Source: Sipunculus nudus (taxonomy: Eukaryota > Annelida > Sipuncula > Golfingiida > Sipunculidae). Taken from it: a stretch of 64,000 nucleotides of DNA. How positions within the stretch are numbered: the stretch's first letter is position 1; every line of letters begins with the position of its first letter. This document shows positions 38,509-48,456 of the stretch, piece after piece. The stretch is taken from positions 25,617,729 to 25,681,728 of the forward strand of contig CM049314.1 of the NCBI GenBank assembly GCA_026874595.1. The letters are read 5' to 3'. The notes under the pieces were generated by a model. That model did not search any database. It saw only the letters and a list, made by a program, of their open reading frames with translations, and was not told the DNA's origin. A program made the translations under genes and the position numbers.

Positions 38509-38511
38509 TAA

Positions 38512-38990
38512 ACTGTATTAATCATCTGAGACATATGGTACTTAGATAAGTCACTGAATCGTGAAAAAAAGTTTATTTTTTTTTTGTTCAAATATGTTTT
38601 GCAACGCTGTGAAATTTTAGGCAAGACGTTTCTCTATTGTATTGCAAAAAAAAAGATATTCCTCACAATTCACTTTTGGATATGATTTTTGCTGATTAGT
38701 CCAATTCATTTGACATACATTGAAGTTAACTTACTTAAAGAAGTATAGTGTCAATCAGCATTTGCTGATCAGTTCAACTCATTCTACAGAATTCGCAGTT
38801 AAGTTACTGAAAGAAGTATAGTGTCGATGTGTCATTGAATAAAGATCAGGTTCATTTTTTTAATGTGTTGTGCAGTCTTTTGTGATATTTGCCACGAGTA
38901 ATTTTACCATTTACTACTTGCATATAGGCCTATTCTTGTAACAAAAAAAAGACGTCATATTCTCTCTTTTTCCCTCCTGCATCTATGTTG
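38512..38990. other. 3' non-coding part of the pogo-like element
   Basis: Contains a roughly 70-bp direct duplication: 'ctgatta-tccaattcat...aagaagtatagtgtc' at about 38,690 and 38,765. Confidence 0.6.
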
Positions 38991-39567
38991 GGGCAATATA
39001 AGCATACATGCTCATATTACACGAGGCCCGGGGTAATATGAGCATAAATACAAAATATGTAATTGGTCTCTTTTCCAATATAAAATGCTCTTTAAAACTG
39101 TTGTTTTTGATAATTAAGTTAGTATTTAGGTAGGTCATCAAGATTAAAACATAAATCTGACGAAAGAGTTGTTCGATTCATTTCCTGTGACGAAAATTCT
39201 TAAGGTGCTCATATTACCATTATGTACCCTACATAATACAACATATCCAGTATAATTCATTATTTGTCATATATGATTTTTTTTATAAGCACACAAGTCT
39301 TAATAATATTTGAAGGATACTAAAGAACATAAAACCAGTGGAAATTCTTCTCCGTTATAGGTAGATTATAAAAACTGTTTCATATTATTTATAAAACCAA
39401 CCTTTTGACTTGCGACACAAAATGCATAGATAACATGACTTTCTGTGAAGACACAAATGAAGATACCATGGGGCGTCTTATTCACAAAGGTTTCGTTTTC
39501 GCGATTATTTCCCTTTCGCGAATATCGAAAATTTGAAACACCCGTGAACCAAAGGCCAACCATAGTA

Positions 39568-39746
39568 TATATATATTTATGTCAGCAGACCAATTCTGCT
39601 ATATTCACTGGATGCTAAACCCGGACTGACCCTAAACGGGGTTGTCATGCCTTCTGTAGGCGTGTGCTAGAGGGTTCAGGATTCACAAACCGCCTTGTGG
39701 TGCCAGGGCAATCACTGCCCAAGGGCAGGCCAGGCGGATAGTTACA
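39568..39746 (-). mobile_element. Remaining LTR part of the older Ty3/gypsy fragment
   Basis: Ends 'caggcggatagttaca', matching the LTR terminus 'caggcgggcagttaca' of the intact element, with weaker similarity before it. Together with 35,755-35,836 it makes one diverged LTR interrupted by the MITE. Confidence 0.7.
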
Positions 39747-39813
39747 ACATATGATACCGGTACATCTGTTTCGAGAATTGTTGGAGATGTGTTAATATTT
39801 AATGTGATCATAT

Positions 39814-40218
39814 TAGGGCTGAAAGGAGTACTCGAGTCCGGGTAATACTTACCGAGTACTCGAGTCCAAAATTTGGACTCGAGTACTCGTGTATTTATAT
39901 GTACATTTGAATATACTGCAAATTTACGGGCAGTCTGTAGGTCTGTAGGTTCATTATCGTAGCCTGGCATATGGCTCTAAATATATGCTAGTCAAATTAA
40001 CAAAGGTCTTGTTATGACATATATCTGTTTTTTTTTTTTTTTGTTTTCGTTTGGATAAAGTTAAACCGTCACGTAGTCAAATATATGCGTAATTTGCATC
40101 GGTAAACAGATGTCCGTTTTATCTTTACAGCGTTGCCATGGTAACGAGTACTCGTGTCCGAGTCGGGTAATGCCTATCGGGTACTCGAGTCCAAAAATTT
40201 GTACCCGTTTCAGGCCTA
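39814..40218. mobile_element. hAT-type MITE with perfect 8-bp target duplication
   Basis: The ends TAGGGCTGAAAGGAGTAC and (inverted) TAGGCCTGAAACGGGTAC are TIRs. GATCATAT flanks both sides (39,806-39,813 and 40,219-40,226). Inside, palindromic GAGTACTCGAGTCC blocks lie near both ends. The 8-bp duplication and TAGGGNTG ends are diagnostic of hAT. A poly-T stretch is near 40,029. No transposase. Confidence 0.93.
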
Positions 40219-40404
40219 GATCATATACAGTGATACTTTTTATGTTCCTGTCAACATTGTGCAATAAGAACACTTGACTGTAAAAAAGGGAGGGGGTTAT
40301 CCAGTATATTATGGCGTCATAATAAGTGAGGGCAATATGAAACAATAGGACTTGACCCTGCGATCATTTGTTCCAATATTTGTGTGATCTTCGGTGTTAT
40401 TCCT

Positions 40405-40645
40405 ATGGACGATTTCGGGATAAACGACTTCGGGATGGACGACATTCTGAATGGACGACAATACAATAAGTAATAATGGGGTAATTAGGAGAATAATAGG
40501 CCTACTGTACTTAGTTTTAGGATTGGGTTATGTATGATTTAATTATCACTGTATCAATTACATTTATTTTAACTCCTTATTACTCATTAATTTGTTTTGT
40601 CGTCCGTTCAGAATGTCGACCATTCGGAATGCACATGTCGTCGAC
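40405..40645. mobile_element. Inverted-repeat element (GACGACATTCTGAA arms)
   Basis: The left arm near 40,426-40,480 and right arm near 40,570-40,630 are inverted copies with a core GACATTCTGAA-GGACGACAA on both sides. Extra copies of 'gacgatttcggg' and 'cgacttcggga' precede the left arm. Ends and target duplication are unclear. Confidence 0.65.
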
Positions 40646-41185
40646 CTGGAATGGAACCGATCTCTCGAGCCACTAAATGTAGTATGCCAGGGCCGGGATG
40701 GTGTGTCACCCTAAGTTTAACAGAAGGGGTATTAATATGTTCCTTTTTTATAATAAAGAATTTTTACTTTTTAATCATGCCTAGCTATTTTTCTTTTGCT
40801 GAAAGAAAATGTTGAGATCAGACGCTGTGAGAGGTGATCCTTTTCCAGTTTGCTCCGGGAGGTGCTGCCATCTTGAGACTGGGAAAGAACTAGGCTCATA
40901 GTTTTCATATGAGTCACATGAGGCGCTGCTTTCTCTGCATTTTTAAATAGAGTTCAGTATGTCTCTCAGACCAATGTGCTAGAGCTGTCAAACTCTTTAA
41001 AGGTATATATGGAATAGGCCTACAGCTGTGTTTACAATGACATTATATAGTGAAAATAATGCGTCACACAGTCTGGCCAGAACTTTACCCCTGCGTGGAG
41101 GTTTGACAGATGCAAAGGCTAAAACACAGAACGGAACGGAACATGGAACTCAAAAGAGGGCATAATTTGGGATCTATATATATAC
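40646..41185. other. Non-coding DNA, nothing recognised
   Basis: Contains 'acagaacggaacggaacatgg' near 41,126, a GGAAC repeat. Confidence 0.4.
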
Positions 41186-41186
41186 C

Positions 41187-41276
41187 CAAGATATATACCC
41201 ACAAATACACACCCTCTATATATGTACATACAGTGAAGAGAGTACGTTATGTAACCACAAATGCACCTGGACTCTT

Positions 41277-41336
<60 letters not shown>

Positions 41337-41402
41337 CATACAGTTAAGAAAGTACGGTATATATAGGCCTACCCACAAATACACACCCTTTATATATGTG
41401 TA
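41187..41402 (+). repeat. Minisatellite (50-60 bp 'cacaaatacacaccctctatatatgta' unit), left part
   Basis: Repeats the phrase 'acatacagt-aagagagtacg...cccacaaatacacaccctct'. Includes a (TA)n tract at 41,279-41,330. The same array continues at 43,190 and 51,171. Confidence 0.85.
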
Positions 41403-43189
41403 CTAGCTGATAGACCCGGTATACCGGGCATATTACCAGGGTTGGAGAGATTTATTAAGTGAGAAGTGAAATGTTGGCTCATTTTTTTATTCTAAAGGTT
41501 AACAGAAAATATAAGTTTTTAGTGGGAAACTGTCTCCATAAGATATGTATAAACCTTTTTGGCCCGACTGCAGAATAGCTCACGCACCTCTCTGAGGCAC
41601 AACTCTTCTGTGAACAGAAAACGTTTTTATGTACAGCTGCTTGTGTCTTAATTTTGCCACTTACTTTTAAATTACATGAATCCTTAACATCATACCGTCC
41701 GTCCGTATAAACTCATAACCTTGTGTAGCCGCCGACGGCGACGCAACAGGTTTAGGTTTCTGTTGCGTCGCCGTCCTACCGAAGGGCTAACTGGGGTTTA
41801 GCACGATACGATCTGTTACTCTTAGAAAGGAAATTGAATAAAAACATATCCTTTGGTTTTAACATACCAATGTTCAAATTATGTTGTATGTCGAGACTCG
41901 AAAGGCATGTAATAAAAAATAACCATTCTAGAAAACATGAAGCACCTGTGACATCAATAACTGTTTTATTTTTCCAGAGAGAACTGCAGCATTAACAGCC
42001 CGGAAGACATCTTGCATTTGGTGGCAGTCCTGTATAATGCAAAAATCCCTGTGTACTATTTTGTTCATATTTTAACTTCCTTTGTGCAAAATAGTGCTGA
42101 GAATAGAACAGTAATGTTTTCCAGGGGTCAAATATGCAATACACATAGATGTACTGAACGTTAATTAATGGATATATATTAAATCTCACAGTTAAGTATG
42201 GAGTGTTATATATCACAGTTACCTGCAGGGGCAATAAACAATTGCGGAGTCAATTCTGGTGGAGACAGTGCGTGGGTCATCCTGCAGTCGCTCCAATATT
42301 TTTAACATTAATTTTGTTGTTCTGTCCTCGTGGCAAGAAATTTATAGCCCTGTATGTTTACCTTGATGACCTGGCCAGTGGTGGTGTTAATTGACATTGC
42401 GAACCGAAATGAGACGCGGGGACATTCGGTCAGGTTTTCGATGATATTAGACTGGATTCTATCGGAGGACGTATAAAGATTAGGTTGATGTGAGGAACAC
42501 ATGATAGATTTATTAAATGTACGTTGCAAGGTAACTGTTCCTGAAGAAAGAAACAGAAATATGCATACCTCGTAAGTAGCAGAAGCGGACCCAACGGGAC
42601 TCCATGCAGAGGGTCCGTATTCATTTTCAACCGCCGCAATTTTTTTTCATCGTATCAGACAGATTTTGAGGCCTGAAACCCCAGACACCACCCCACCCCA
42701 CCCCACGCCTGTTCGTGAAATTGGGACCTTGAATTAGGTTTTGTCATTAATCCTCCTGGGTTGAACTCTCCATTTCATAAAGCGAGAAACGCACGTGTGT
42801 TTTTCTCTTCTACTGAACACGCACGTGGGTGAGAGCCTCGTTCAAATGAAAGGCCCGAGAGGCTCAAATCCCTCACTGAAAGCAAGCGTTATTCATATGA
42901 ACAATAGTAGTGTTTAAGGTTGAAAGACCACGATGCATGCGTTCCGGTCATTGCCGAAGGCAGTTCGGCTGTGCTCGGCTCGGTCTTACCTCTGTGCAAG
43001 TCAGTAAAAACGGAAAAATCACTCAAAATTATATGTACGTTAAAAATTATTTATTCTCATATCGCCTATGTCACTGCGGGCGTAATAACCTTTAAAATGA
43101 AGTAATGCACACTATTCTACACAACGCGGTTTTAGAGAACATTAATTGCGAACAGACGTGAACCGAATTCCTTTTATAAGTATTAGATA
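41403..43189. mobile_element. Insertion in the minisatellite, retroposon-like ends
   Basis: The minisatellite stops at 'tatatatgtgt' and resumes at 'tacagtgaagacag'. The intervening 1.79 kb begins ACTAGCTGATAGACCCGG and ends TTTTATAAGTATTAGA, a head and tail combination seen in dispersed non-autonomous retroposons of invertebrates. It contains a perfect hairpin at 41,734-41,775 and the inverse of the 27.66 kb repeat at about 42,575-42,780. No coding region recognised. Confidence 0.5.
41734..41775. other. Perfect 16-bp hairpin, GC-rich
   Basis: GACGGCGACGCAACAG is followed by a 10-nt spacer and its exact inverted copy. It stands out against AT-rich surroundings. No T-run follows; function unknown. 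Confidence 0.85.
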
Positions 43190-43274
43190 CAGTGAAGACA
43201 GTAAAATTTATACAAACAAATACACAGGTTCTCTATATTATATACATGTGCGTAAACTGTGAGGACAGTATACG

Positions 43275-43321
<47 letters not shown>

Positions 43322-43354
43322 AACAAATACACACCCTCTATATATGTATACTAT
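43190..43354 (+). repeat. Minisatellite, middle part
   Basis: Same unit as at 41,187; includes a (TA)n tract at 43,279-43,318. The Ty3/gypsy element interrupts it at 43,355. Confidence 0.85.
43351..43354. other. Target-site duplication, left copy (CTAT)
   Basis: CTAT immediately left of the LTR, matched by CTAT at 51,171-51,174. It could be read as 5 bp (ACTAT) if the terminal A of the LTR is shared. Confidence 0.85.
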
Positions 43355-43751
43355 TGTAAGAGATTTCTAATTCTGAGGACAGGATTTTCGTTTTTTTTTC
43401 TTTCTATCTGACTGGGTAATTCAAAGAACCACAACAAATATATAGGGTTATAAACACAACTAAAACTTTAACAATTATCAAACTGCATATGGTCTTAAGT
43501 ATAAGGGATAAAGCACATACCAAGGTTGCCAAGGCTGACTCCTGGATGTACAGAAGATGGTGCTTTGAATCTGCAAACCAACTCTTCTGTCTCAGATGGA
43601 AGTCCAAACCCGACTGGCACCCGTTCTCTCTGGCCTTCACCACGTGTCATCGGCAGGGGAAAAGGTCACTGACCGCCATACAGTACCCAGGTTAATGATC
43701 ACCCAGATAAGGTGATACTCAACCCAGGGTGGAGACAGGCGGGCAGTTACA
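43355..43751 (-). repeat. 3' LTR
   Basis: 397 bp, TG...CA bounded, with TGTAA/TTACA terminal inverted repeats. Same as 50,774-51,170 in every stretch compared. A TATA-like stretch lies near 43,433-43,455 when read on the minus strand. Confidence 0.97.
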
Positions 43752-43762
43752 TCCTTCCCCCC
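43752..43762 (-). other. Polypurine tract
   Basis: On the minus strand GGGGGGAAGGA directly abuts the 3' LTR. This is the usual primer site for plus-strand DNA synthesis. Confidence 0.9.
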
Positions 43763-44820
43763 TATCGGGAAAAATTTTGCACTATATAGTGGAAAATTTT
43801 TTGTTGTAGTTTGTTTTGCATTATCCGTCATATTGCTTATCCTTTTGGAGGGGAGGACTGGTTTTTGTTCATTATTTGGCCCAAACTCGGCCTTTGCAGT
43901 CTGTGTATAGGCTGTGAGCCGGCTACCCAACCCCTAACTCCCATGTTGGGAGGGGGGAGGTAGGTTTATCCAGTGCTCGGTATCCCTGGGAGTGGGATCC
44001 CAACAGCGGGTAGGGAGTTTTCTCTCCCTACACAGTACTACTGAGAATTAGGGACTAGCAGTCTGATAGTTGTTGTGGGAGTTTAGAGAAGATCTATTTT
44101 ATTAGATATACATATAATACACAAGTGACATCAGATGATAATATAAAATGCACAAGAGTATGAAGATATGCATTAGACTATGGTTTATAATTAATGTAAC
44201 TGTCCATAAATGATCCTATACAGTCCAGTTTCTCTACATGAAAGTTCCATGTTTTAAGCCATATTAATCCTATGACTCTGTCTGCACGGCTTAAATTGGC
44301 AGCACGGGGTCACTGTATTTGTTGCTGGCTGATATTGTCATCAGGAGACAGGATCGATGTCCATACCAGATTGGGCCCCCTGAAATGAAAACAACAACAG
44401 CAGTACCTTCTCCTATAATACAAGGGTAGTATTTACAAAACTTTGCCCATGGCCAGCGGTGCATGGCTGATGAGTCAGTTCATCTACAACCGAATGAAAT
44501 ATGTGTAACAGAGGTAGTGGGTCAGATGCTCTCTACTGCATTTTCTGCAAATGGGAAGGAAGTACAGTGAAATAACATATATTATAACAAAGGTTCAAAC
44601 ATGTATATATATATATACATATATATACATATACATATATATATACACACACACATACACACCCATACATATACATACATACATACACGCACAAATATAT
44701 AAACATATACACACAATACATATACACAATAGTTTATCAAACTATTATTATTTTTTTTTTTTTTTTTTTTTTTGCACGTTTATATACATATATACATGTA
44801 CAGTAAGACTTGTATGATAT
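43763..44820 (-). other. 3' non-coding region of the Ty3/gypsy element
   Basis: Lies between the pol stop and the polypurine tract. It contains a TA/CA microsatellite at about 44,600-44,720 and a T-run of about 22 near 44,752-44,773 (A-run in element sense). Frames in the microsatellite are not genes. Confidence 0.8.
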
Positions 44821-47800
44821 TTACTGTGAATATCCCCATTCATTAAGAATTGCATAGTTATGTTTCCTTGTATTTCTACTGCTATGTCGAGTAGACTTAG
44901 GCCTGTGTGTATAATCATTTGAAGACCCTGCTACAGGTTCGTCGTTTTGTGGTGTGAGAGTTTGTTTTCTCCCTGATGGACATAGCTTACTTAGCGAAGA
45001 TTTTTCTTTTCCATTTCTGTTCAACCGGGCCCTGATTTTATTAAGTGATTTCGGGGGGATGCCCGCAAAATCCCCATTCGCTACTCTATGTAATCTTACG
45101 TCACAGTCATCGGCGACATGTCCAGGCTCTGCACATTCATAGCAGTTTGGCGTTTCGCCACTCCAGGCATAAGGATTTGTGAACCTCATGTTATCTGGGC
45201 GTTTCGCAGAGGGCCTGCCTTTTCTTGGTAACGAGTCTGTCTGTGCTGTCTTACTATGGACATGTTTTGTCCTGTTACGTAAGTGACGTTTGTGTGTAGG
45301 TCTGTCTGTCCTGACCTGCGTCCAATCAGCATTTGTAGGAGCGGAAGCAACTTTTGATCGATGAACTTTCTTCGTTGCCCCACTGTGCTGGTTTTGTATG
45401 TGACATGTAGTGTTACGTTGTTCTGTAATCACCCACTGAGGGTCACATTTGGCAGTAAATGTCATAGGGTTTTCAGCTTTTAAAAGGACTGCCGTATTTT
45501 CCGCCAGTATGGGCGCATTAGCCTGCCGTTCAGATCTCAGTCTGTCAGGTACGCGGCTGGCTTGAATGTGGGCTTGAGTCTCAAGCCAGATGCTGTGCAT
45601 TCTCTGTATTCTGTCATTTAGTGTATAAGCCATATTGGGATTAATGTGGCGTAATGGAGCATTTGGGTGTCTACCAAATACAACCAGATATGGGGACTGG
45701 CCTGTTGCCTCGTTACGGGAACTGTTATGAGCCCATTGTACATCACTAAGGGCAGCCTCCCATTGGTCAGGGTTATTTGCAAGTATTCTGGACAGTAGTT
45801 CTTTTACTGTCCGATTTACTCGCTCAATTTTCCCATTAGATTGCGGGTGGTAGGCTGTAGACCTTCTGTGTTCTATGCCCAGTTCTTTAAGGTATTTATC
45901 CCAAGCTGTAGCATTAAATTCTAGGCCATTATCTGTGAGGATAGTCCTAGGAGTGCCATAACGAGCAAAATATTGCTGGTGTAGGGCTGTCCATACAGAC
46001 TTACATGTTTTGTCAGGGAGAGGGAATACCTCAAGGAATGAACTTAGGTGGTCAATGACTGTGAGGACGTATTTGTTGTCGTTCTCACTAGCAACAAATG
46101 GGCCTATTAGGTCACAGGAGATGAATTGGAAACACTGTGATGGCACAGGCATTTCCTGAATAGCCACTCTGTCCCTGGGTGTTCTCTGCAAGGTGCAGTT
46201 TGGGCAGTTGTGGATGACCCGTTGTACTGATCTTTTCAGTCCCGGAAACATGTACGCTTCATTCACCCTATGCATTGTTTTGATCACTCCTAGATGGCCA
46301 AGCTGAAGATGTGCATTTTTTATGACTTTTTCTTGGTAAGGAGGTGGCATAACAAGCCTAGGGTACTGTGGCGCCCCCTTGTACGGTGGCCGCAAATTAT
46401 AGAGTGCCCCATCGATCAGTGTGAGATACGGATGGCCCTTCTGAGCTTTCCGTTTCAGTGTTGGGAACTGTAATGTTTGTGCCTCGATAATGGCATCCAA
46501 ATCGATGTCATCATACACATGTCGTGCTGTAACAGGAATTAGATCCTCAGCTTCACTGTCTTCCATGAGGTCTATCATTTCTACTGCTCCCGGGGATACA
46601 CAGGCTATGACTGGTGGCTCTGGCACTGGTGGAATCGGCTTTGAATTGTGCAGTCTGGACAACATATCAGCTTTGACATTCAGGCAGCCCTTTCTATACA
46701 CAATTTTAGGAGAGAACTCTGCCAGTGTCAGTGCCCAGCGCTGGACCCTTGTGTTATTTATCTTTGAGGTAAACAGACTCTGCAAGGGTCTGTGGTCAGT
46801 GTAGAGTGTAAACTGGCTACCCAGGAGGTAGTGCCTTAGCTTTGTAAGGGCAACCATGACAGCCAGGCCTTCACGCTCGATTGTAGAATAATTACGCTGC
46901 GCTGGATTAAGTGTGTGTGACACATACTCAATAACTCTTTCTGTGTTATTGTCATCCAGCTGGACCAGCACTGCGCCTACTGCCACATTTGACGCATCAG
47001 TGTACAGGTGGTAAGGCTTTTCGGGATCTGGAAAGGCCATCACCTGAGGTGAAACAAGTAGGTCTTTCAATTTTTGGAAGGCCGCTTCGTGGTCTTGGCC
47101 CCAGTGGAATTTAGCATGTTTCTTTGTTAATGCCACCAGGGGTGCTGCAATTTCGGCATAATTCTTAACGAATTGCCTGTAAAACCCACAGGTGCCTAGC
47201 AGTCTGCGAACACCTTTTACATTTGTGGGTGCTGCCATGTTTCTTATGGCTTCAGTCTTTTCTGGATCTGGCAGTTTTCCTTCTGCTGATATAATGTGGC
47301 CCAGAAGTTTTACTGCTGGTTTAGCAAAATTGCATTTTGAGGCCTTGAGTTTTAGGTTATACCGTTGAAGACAACGAAAAACCTTCTGCAAGTGTTGCAC
47401 ATGTTCCTCTCTGCTTTTACTGAAAACCACAATGTCATCTATGTAGACACGGGCGCAATTGTCTAACACAGCTTCTTTGAGGGCCCAACTTATGGCTCTT
47501 TGGAATGCAGAGGGCGCCACTGAAAGGCCAAAAGGGCAACGGACAAACTCATAGAGTCCGCTAGGTGTGGCCATTGCTGTCAGAGGTATGCTGTCAGGAT
47601 GCATTGCTAACTGGTGGTACCCTGACTTCAAATCGAGGGTGGAAAATATTGTGGCACCCTGTAAATCATCAAAAATGTCAGACAAGCGTGGGAGGGGGAA
47701 CTTGTCTGCCTGGATTGTCTGGTTGACCTTCCGGTAGTCGACTACTAGCCGAACTGAACCATCCGGTTTGTCTACCAGGGACACAGGACTACTATAGGGT

Positions 47801-48456
47801 GACCTACTTGGTCTAATGATCCCTTCTTTTAGTAGTCTTTGTACTTCCTGGTCAAGCACCTTTTTCTTTGCCAGGGGAACCCTATAAGGTGGGAGTGATG
47901 TGATTGTCCCATTTGTTCTAACTTTTAATGGCGGTAGACTTGAAATGGACATTTTCTCCTCTGATGAGGCGAACACATCACTAAACTGTCTCAGGACGTG
48001 ATCTAAATCTGCGTCAGCATAACACGGCCTTGTGATGAAGATTTTAGTTGGTGTTCCCACGTATTCATGTGTAATCTTGAACACACGACGATACCATGTC
48101 AAGGTATCTTGTTCAAGGTCAAGGTCGGCACAGCCACTGTTCAGTACGTCACTCCCTAAGATAAGATCATGTGGTAAGTCTGGTACCACGAATAGGCGTA
48201 ACCTAGTGTCAAGATTTGAGAATAACACATAGGTTATACCAGTCACTACGAGCTTATTGCCCGTGACGGACTGGAGCCCATGGGGGGGTTCCTCCAATGT
48301 GAGGTTATTATTCTTTCTGTGAAGGTTCATGAAAGTATCATGCCGCATCAACGAAACAGCCGCCCCAGTGTCAATAAGAGCATCTAGGCTAACTTCAGCA
48401 TAGTGTAATTTAATGAATGGGCGTCCCTGTTGATGTCGTGATGCGGCCCTTACCAG
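44821..48456 (-). CDS. pol: Pol polyprotein: protease, RT, RNase H, integrase, C-terminal zinc knuckle
   Basis: Expressed as a Gag-Pol fusion after a -1 shift at 48,456, giving 1,211 Pol residues. Counting from the methionine at 48,351 as residue 1, the protease active site DTGA lies seven codons upstream (48,372). RT has LDLKSGYHQ near 240 and YIDD at 303-306. RNase H has TDAS at 451-454 and TDHRPLQSL near 516. The integrase zinc finger runs from an HLQLGH motif to CPNC at 716-719; the catalytic triad is D747, D807 and E843 (D59D35E). A weak GPY/F-like region follows. The basic tail of about 200 residues carries a perfect CCHC knuckle (CYECAEPGHVADDC) at 1070-1083, which normally sits in Gag. 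All catalytic residues are present and there are no internal stops. The pol frame is open from about 48,511, overlapping the end of gag by about 60 nt. Confidence 0.96.
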   Translation of the reverse strand: MVRAASRHQQGRPFIKLHYAEVSLDALIDTGAAVSLMRHDTFMNLHRKNNNLTLEEPPHGLQSVTGNKLVVTGITYVLFSNLDTRLRLFVVPDLPHDLILGSDVLNSGCADLDLEQDTLTWYRRVFKITHEYVGTPTKIFITRPCYADADLDHVLRQFSDVFASSEEKMSISSLPPLKVRTNGTITSLPPYRVPLAKKKVLDQEVQRLLKEGIIRPSRSPYSSPVSLVDKPDGSVRLVVDYRKVNQTIQADKFPLPRLSDIFDDLQGATIFSTLDLKSGYHQLAMHPDSIPLTAMATPSGLYEFVRCPFGLSVAPSAFQRAISWALKEAVLDNCARVYIDDIVVFSKSREEHVQHLQKVFRCLQRYNLKLKASKCNFAKPAVKLLGHIISAEGKLPDPEKTEAIRNMAAPTNVKGVRRLLGTCGFYRQFVKNYAEIAAPLVALTKKHAKFHWGQDHEAAFQKLKDLLVSPQVMAFPDPEKPYHLYTDASNVAVGAVLVQLDDNNTERVIEYVSHTLNPAQRNYSTIEREGLAVMVALTKLRHYLLGSQFTLYTDHRPLQSLFTSKINNTRVQRWALTLAEFSPKIVYRKGCLNVKADMLSRLHNSKPIPPVPEPPVIACVSPGAVEMIDLMEDSEAEDLIPVTARHVYDDIDLDAIIEAQTLQFPTLKRKAQKGHPYLTLIDGALYNLRPPYKGAPQYPRLVMPPPYQEKVIKNAHLQLGHLGVIKTMHRVNEAYMFPGLKRSVQRVIHNCPNCTLQRTPRDRVAIQEMPVPSQCFQFISCDLIGPFVASENDNKYVLTVIDHLSSFLEVFPLPDKTCKSVWTALHQQYFARYGTPRTILTDNGLEFNATAWDKYLKELGIEHRRSTAYHPQSNGKIERVNRTVKELLSRILANNPDQWEAALSDVQWAHNSSRNEATGQSPYLVVFGRHPNAPLRHINPNMAYTLNDRIQRMHSIWLETQAHIQASRVPDRLRSERQANAPILAENTAVLLKAENPMTFTAKCDPQWVITEQRNTTCHIQNQHSGATKKVHRSKVASAPTNADWTQVRTDRPTHKRHLRNRTKHVHSKTAQTDSLPRKGRPSAKRPDNMRFTNPYAWSGETPNCYECAEPGHVADDCDVRLHRVANGDFAGIPPKSLNKIRARLNRNGKEKSSLSKLCPSGRKQTLTPQNDEPVAGSSNDYTHRPKSTRHSSRNTRKHNYAILNEWGYSQ
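45103..45144 (-). other. CCHC zinc knuckle encoded in the Pol tail
   Basis: Encodes C-x2-C-x4-H-x4-C exactly (CYECAEPGHVADDC). Zinc knuckles bind nucleic acid, and in Gag they package genomic RNA. Here it lies after integrase within a basic, Arg/Lys-rich tail. Confidence 0.93.

Larger units (their letters stand above)
36828..38511 (+). pseudogene. Pogo/Tigger-like DDE transposase, C-terminal part, decayed
   Basis: A good acceptor (aattcaatccag) precedes 36,828, and the frame then runs open to TAA at 37,763. It starts PKQRRAKVLLILDGHTSH, with the second catalytic Asp at 36,864, and continues to HRMQPLDVSLFKSL with the third Asp at 36,975, giving DD36D spacing typical of the DDE_1 (pogo, Tigger, jerky) group. 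GFKKSGINPFNPDIF follows, then a 21-residue repeat tail. The TAA is a TCA-to-TAA change in a repeat unit; a later TCATAG arises similarly. Coding similarity goes on past frameshifts to a zinc finger at 38,373-38,508. A short ATGCCAAAGAGAGAG at 36,511 may be the remnant of the original start. The N-terminal half is missing, so this copy cannot encode an active enzyme. Confidence 0.88.
35938..39229 (+). mobile_element. Pogo-like DNA transposon with TIRs and TA duplication
   Basis: 24-bp TIRs at 35,938-35,961 and 39,206-39,229 both read GGGTACAT, three variable bases, then GGTAATATGAGCA. TA flanks both ends (35,936-35,937 and 39,230-39,231). The motif GGTAATATGAGCA and close variants recur inside each end in both orientations (about 36,305, 36,333, 36,350, 36,378 on the left; about 38,993, 39,010, 39,032 on the right). 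The interior holds a decayed DDE transposase. At 3.29 kb it looks internally deleted in the 5' half, since the N-terminal helix-turn-helix and first catalytic Asp are not visible. Confidence 0.9.
35837..39565. mobile_element. MITE (CTGTGGTTG type) split by a pogo-like insertion
   Basis: The left end CTGTGGTTGCC at 35,837 and the inverted right end CTATGGTTGGCC at 39,565 are flanked by TA (35,835-35,836 and 39,566-39,567). TTCGCGA-type motifs lie inside both halves. Excluding the insertion, it is about 435 bp and belongs with the copy at 23,256. It sits inside the LTR fragment. Confidence 0.75.

Noticed and set aside
43404-43695. 79- and 68-codon frames duplicated at 50,823-51,114
   Set aside because: They lie in the two LTRs and repeat because the LTRs are the same; no protein family.
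44821-45100. Chromodomain at the Pol C-terminus
   Set aside because: The tail is basic and contains a CCHC knuckle; I see no aromatic chromodomain motif.
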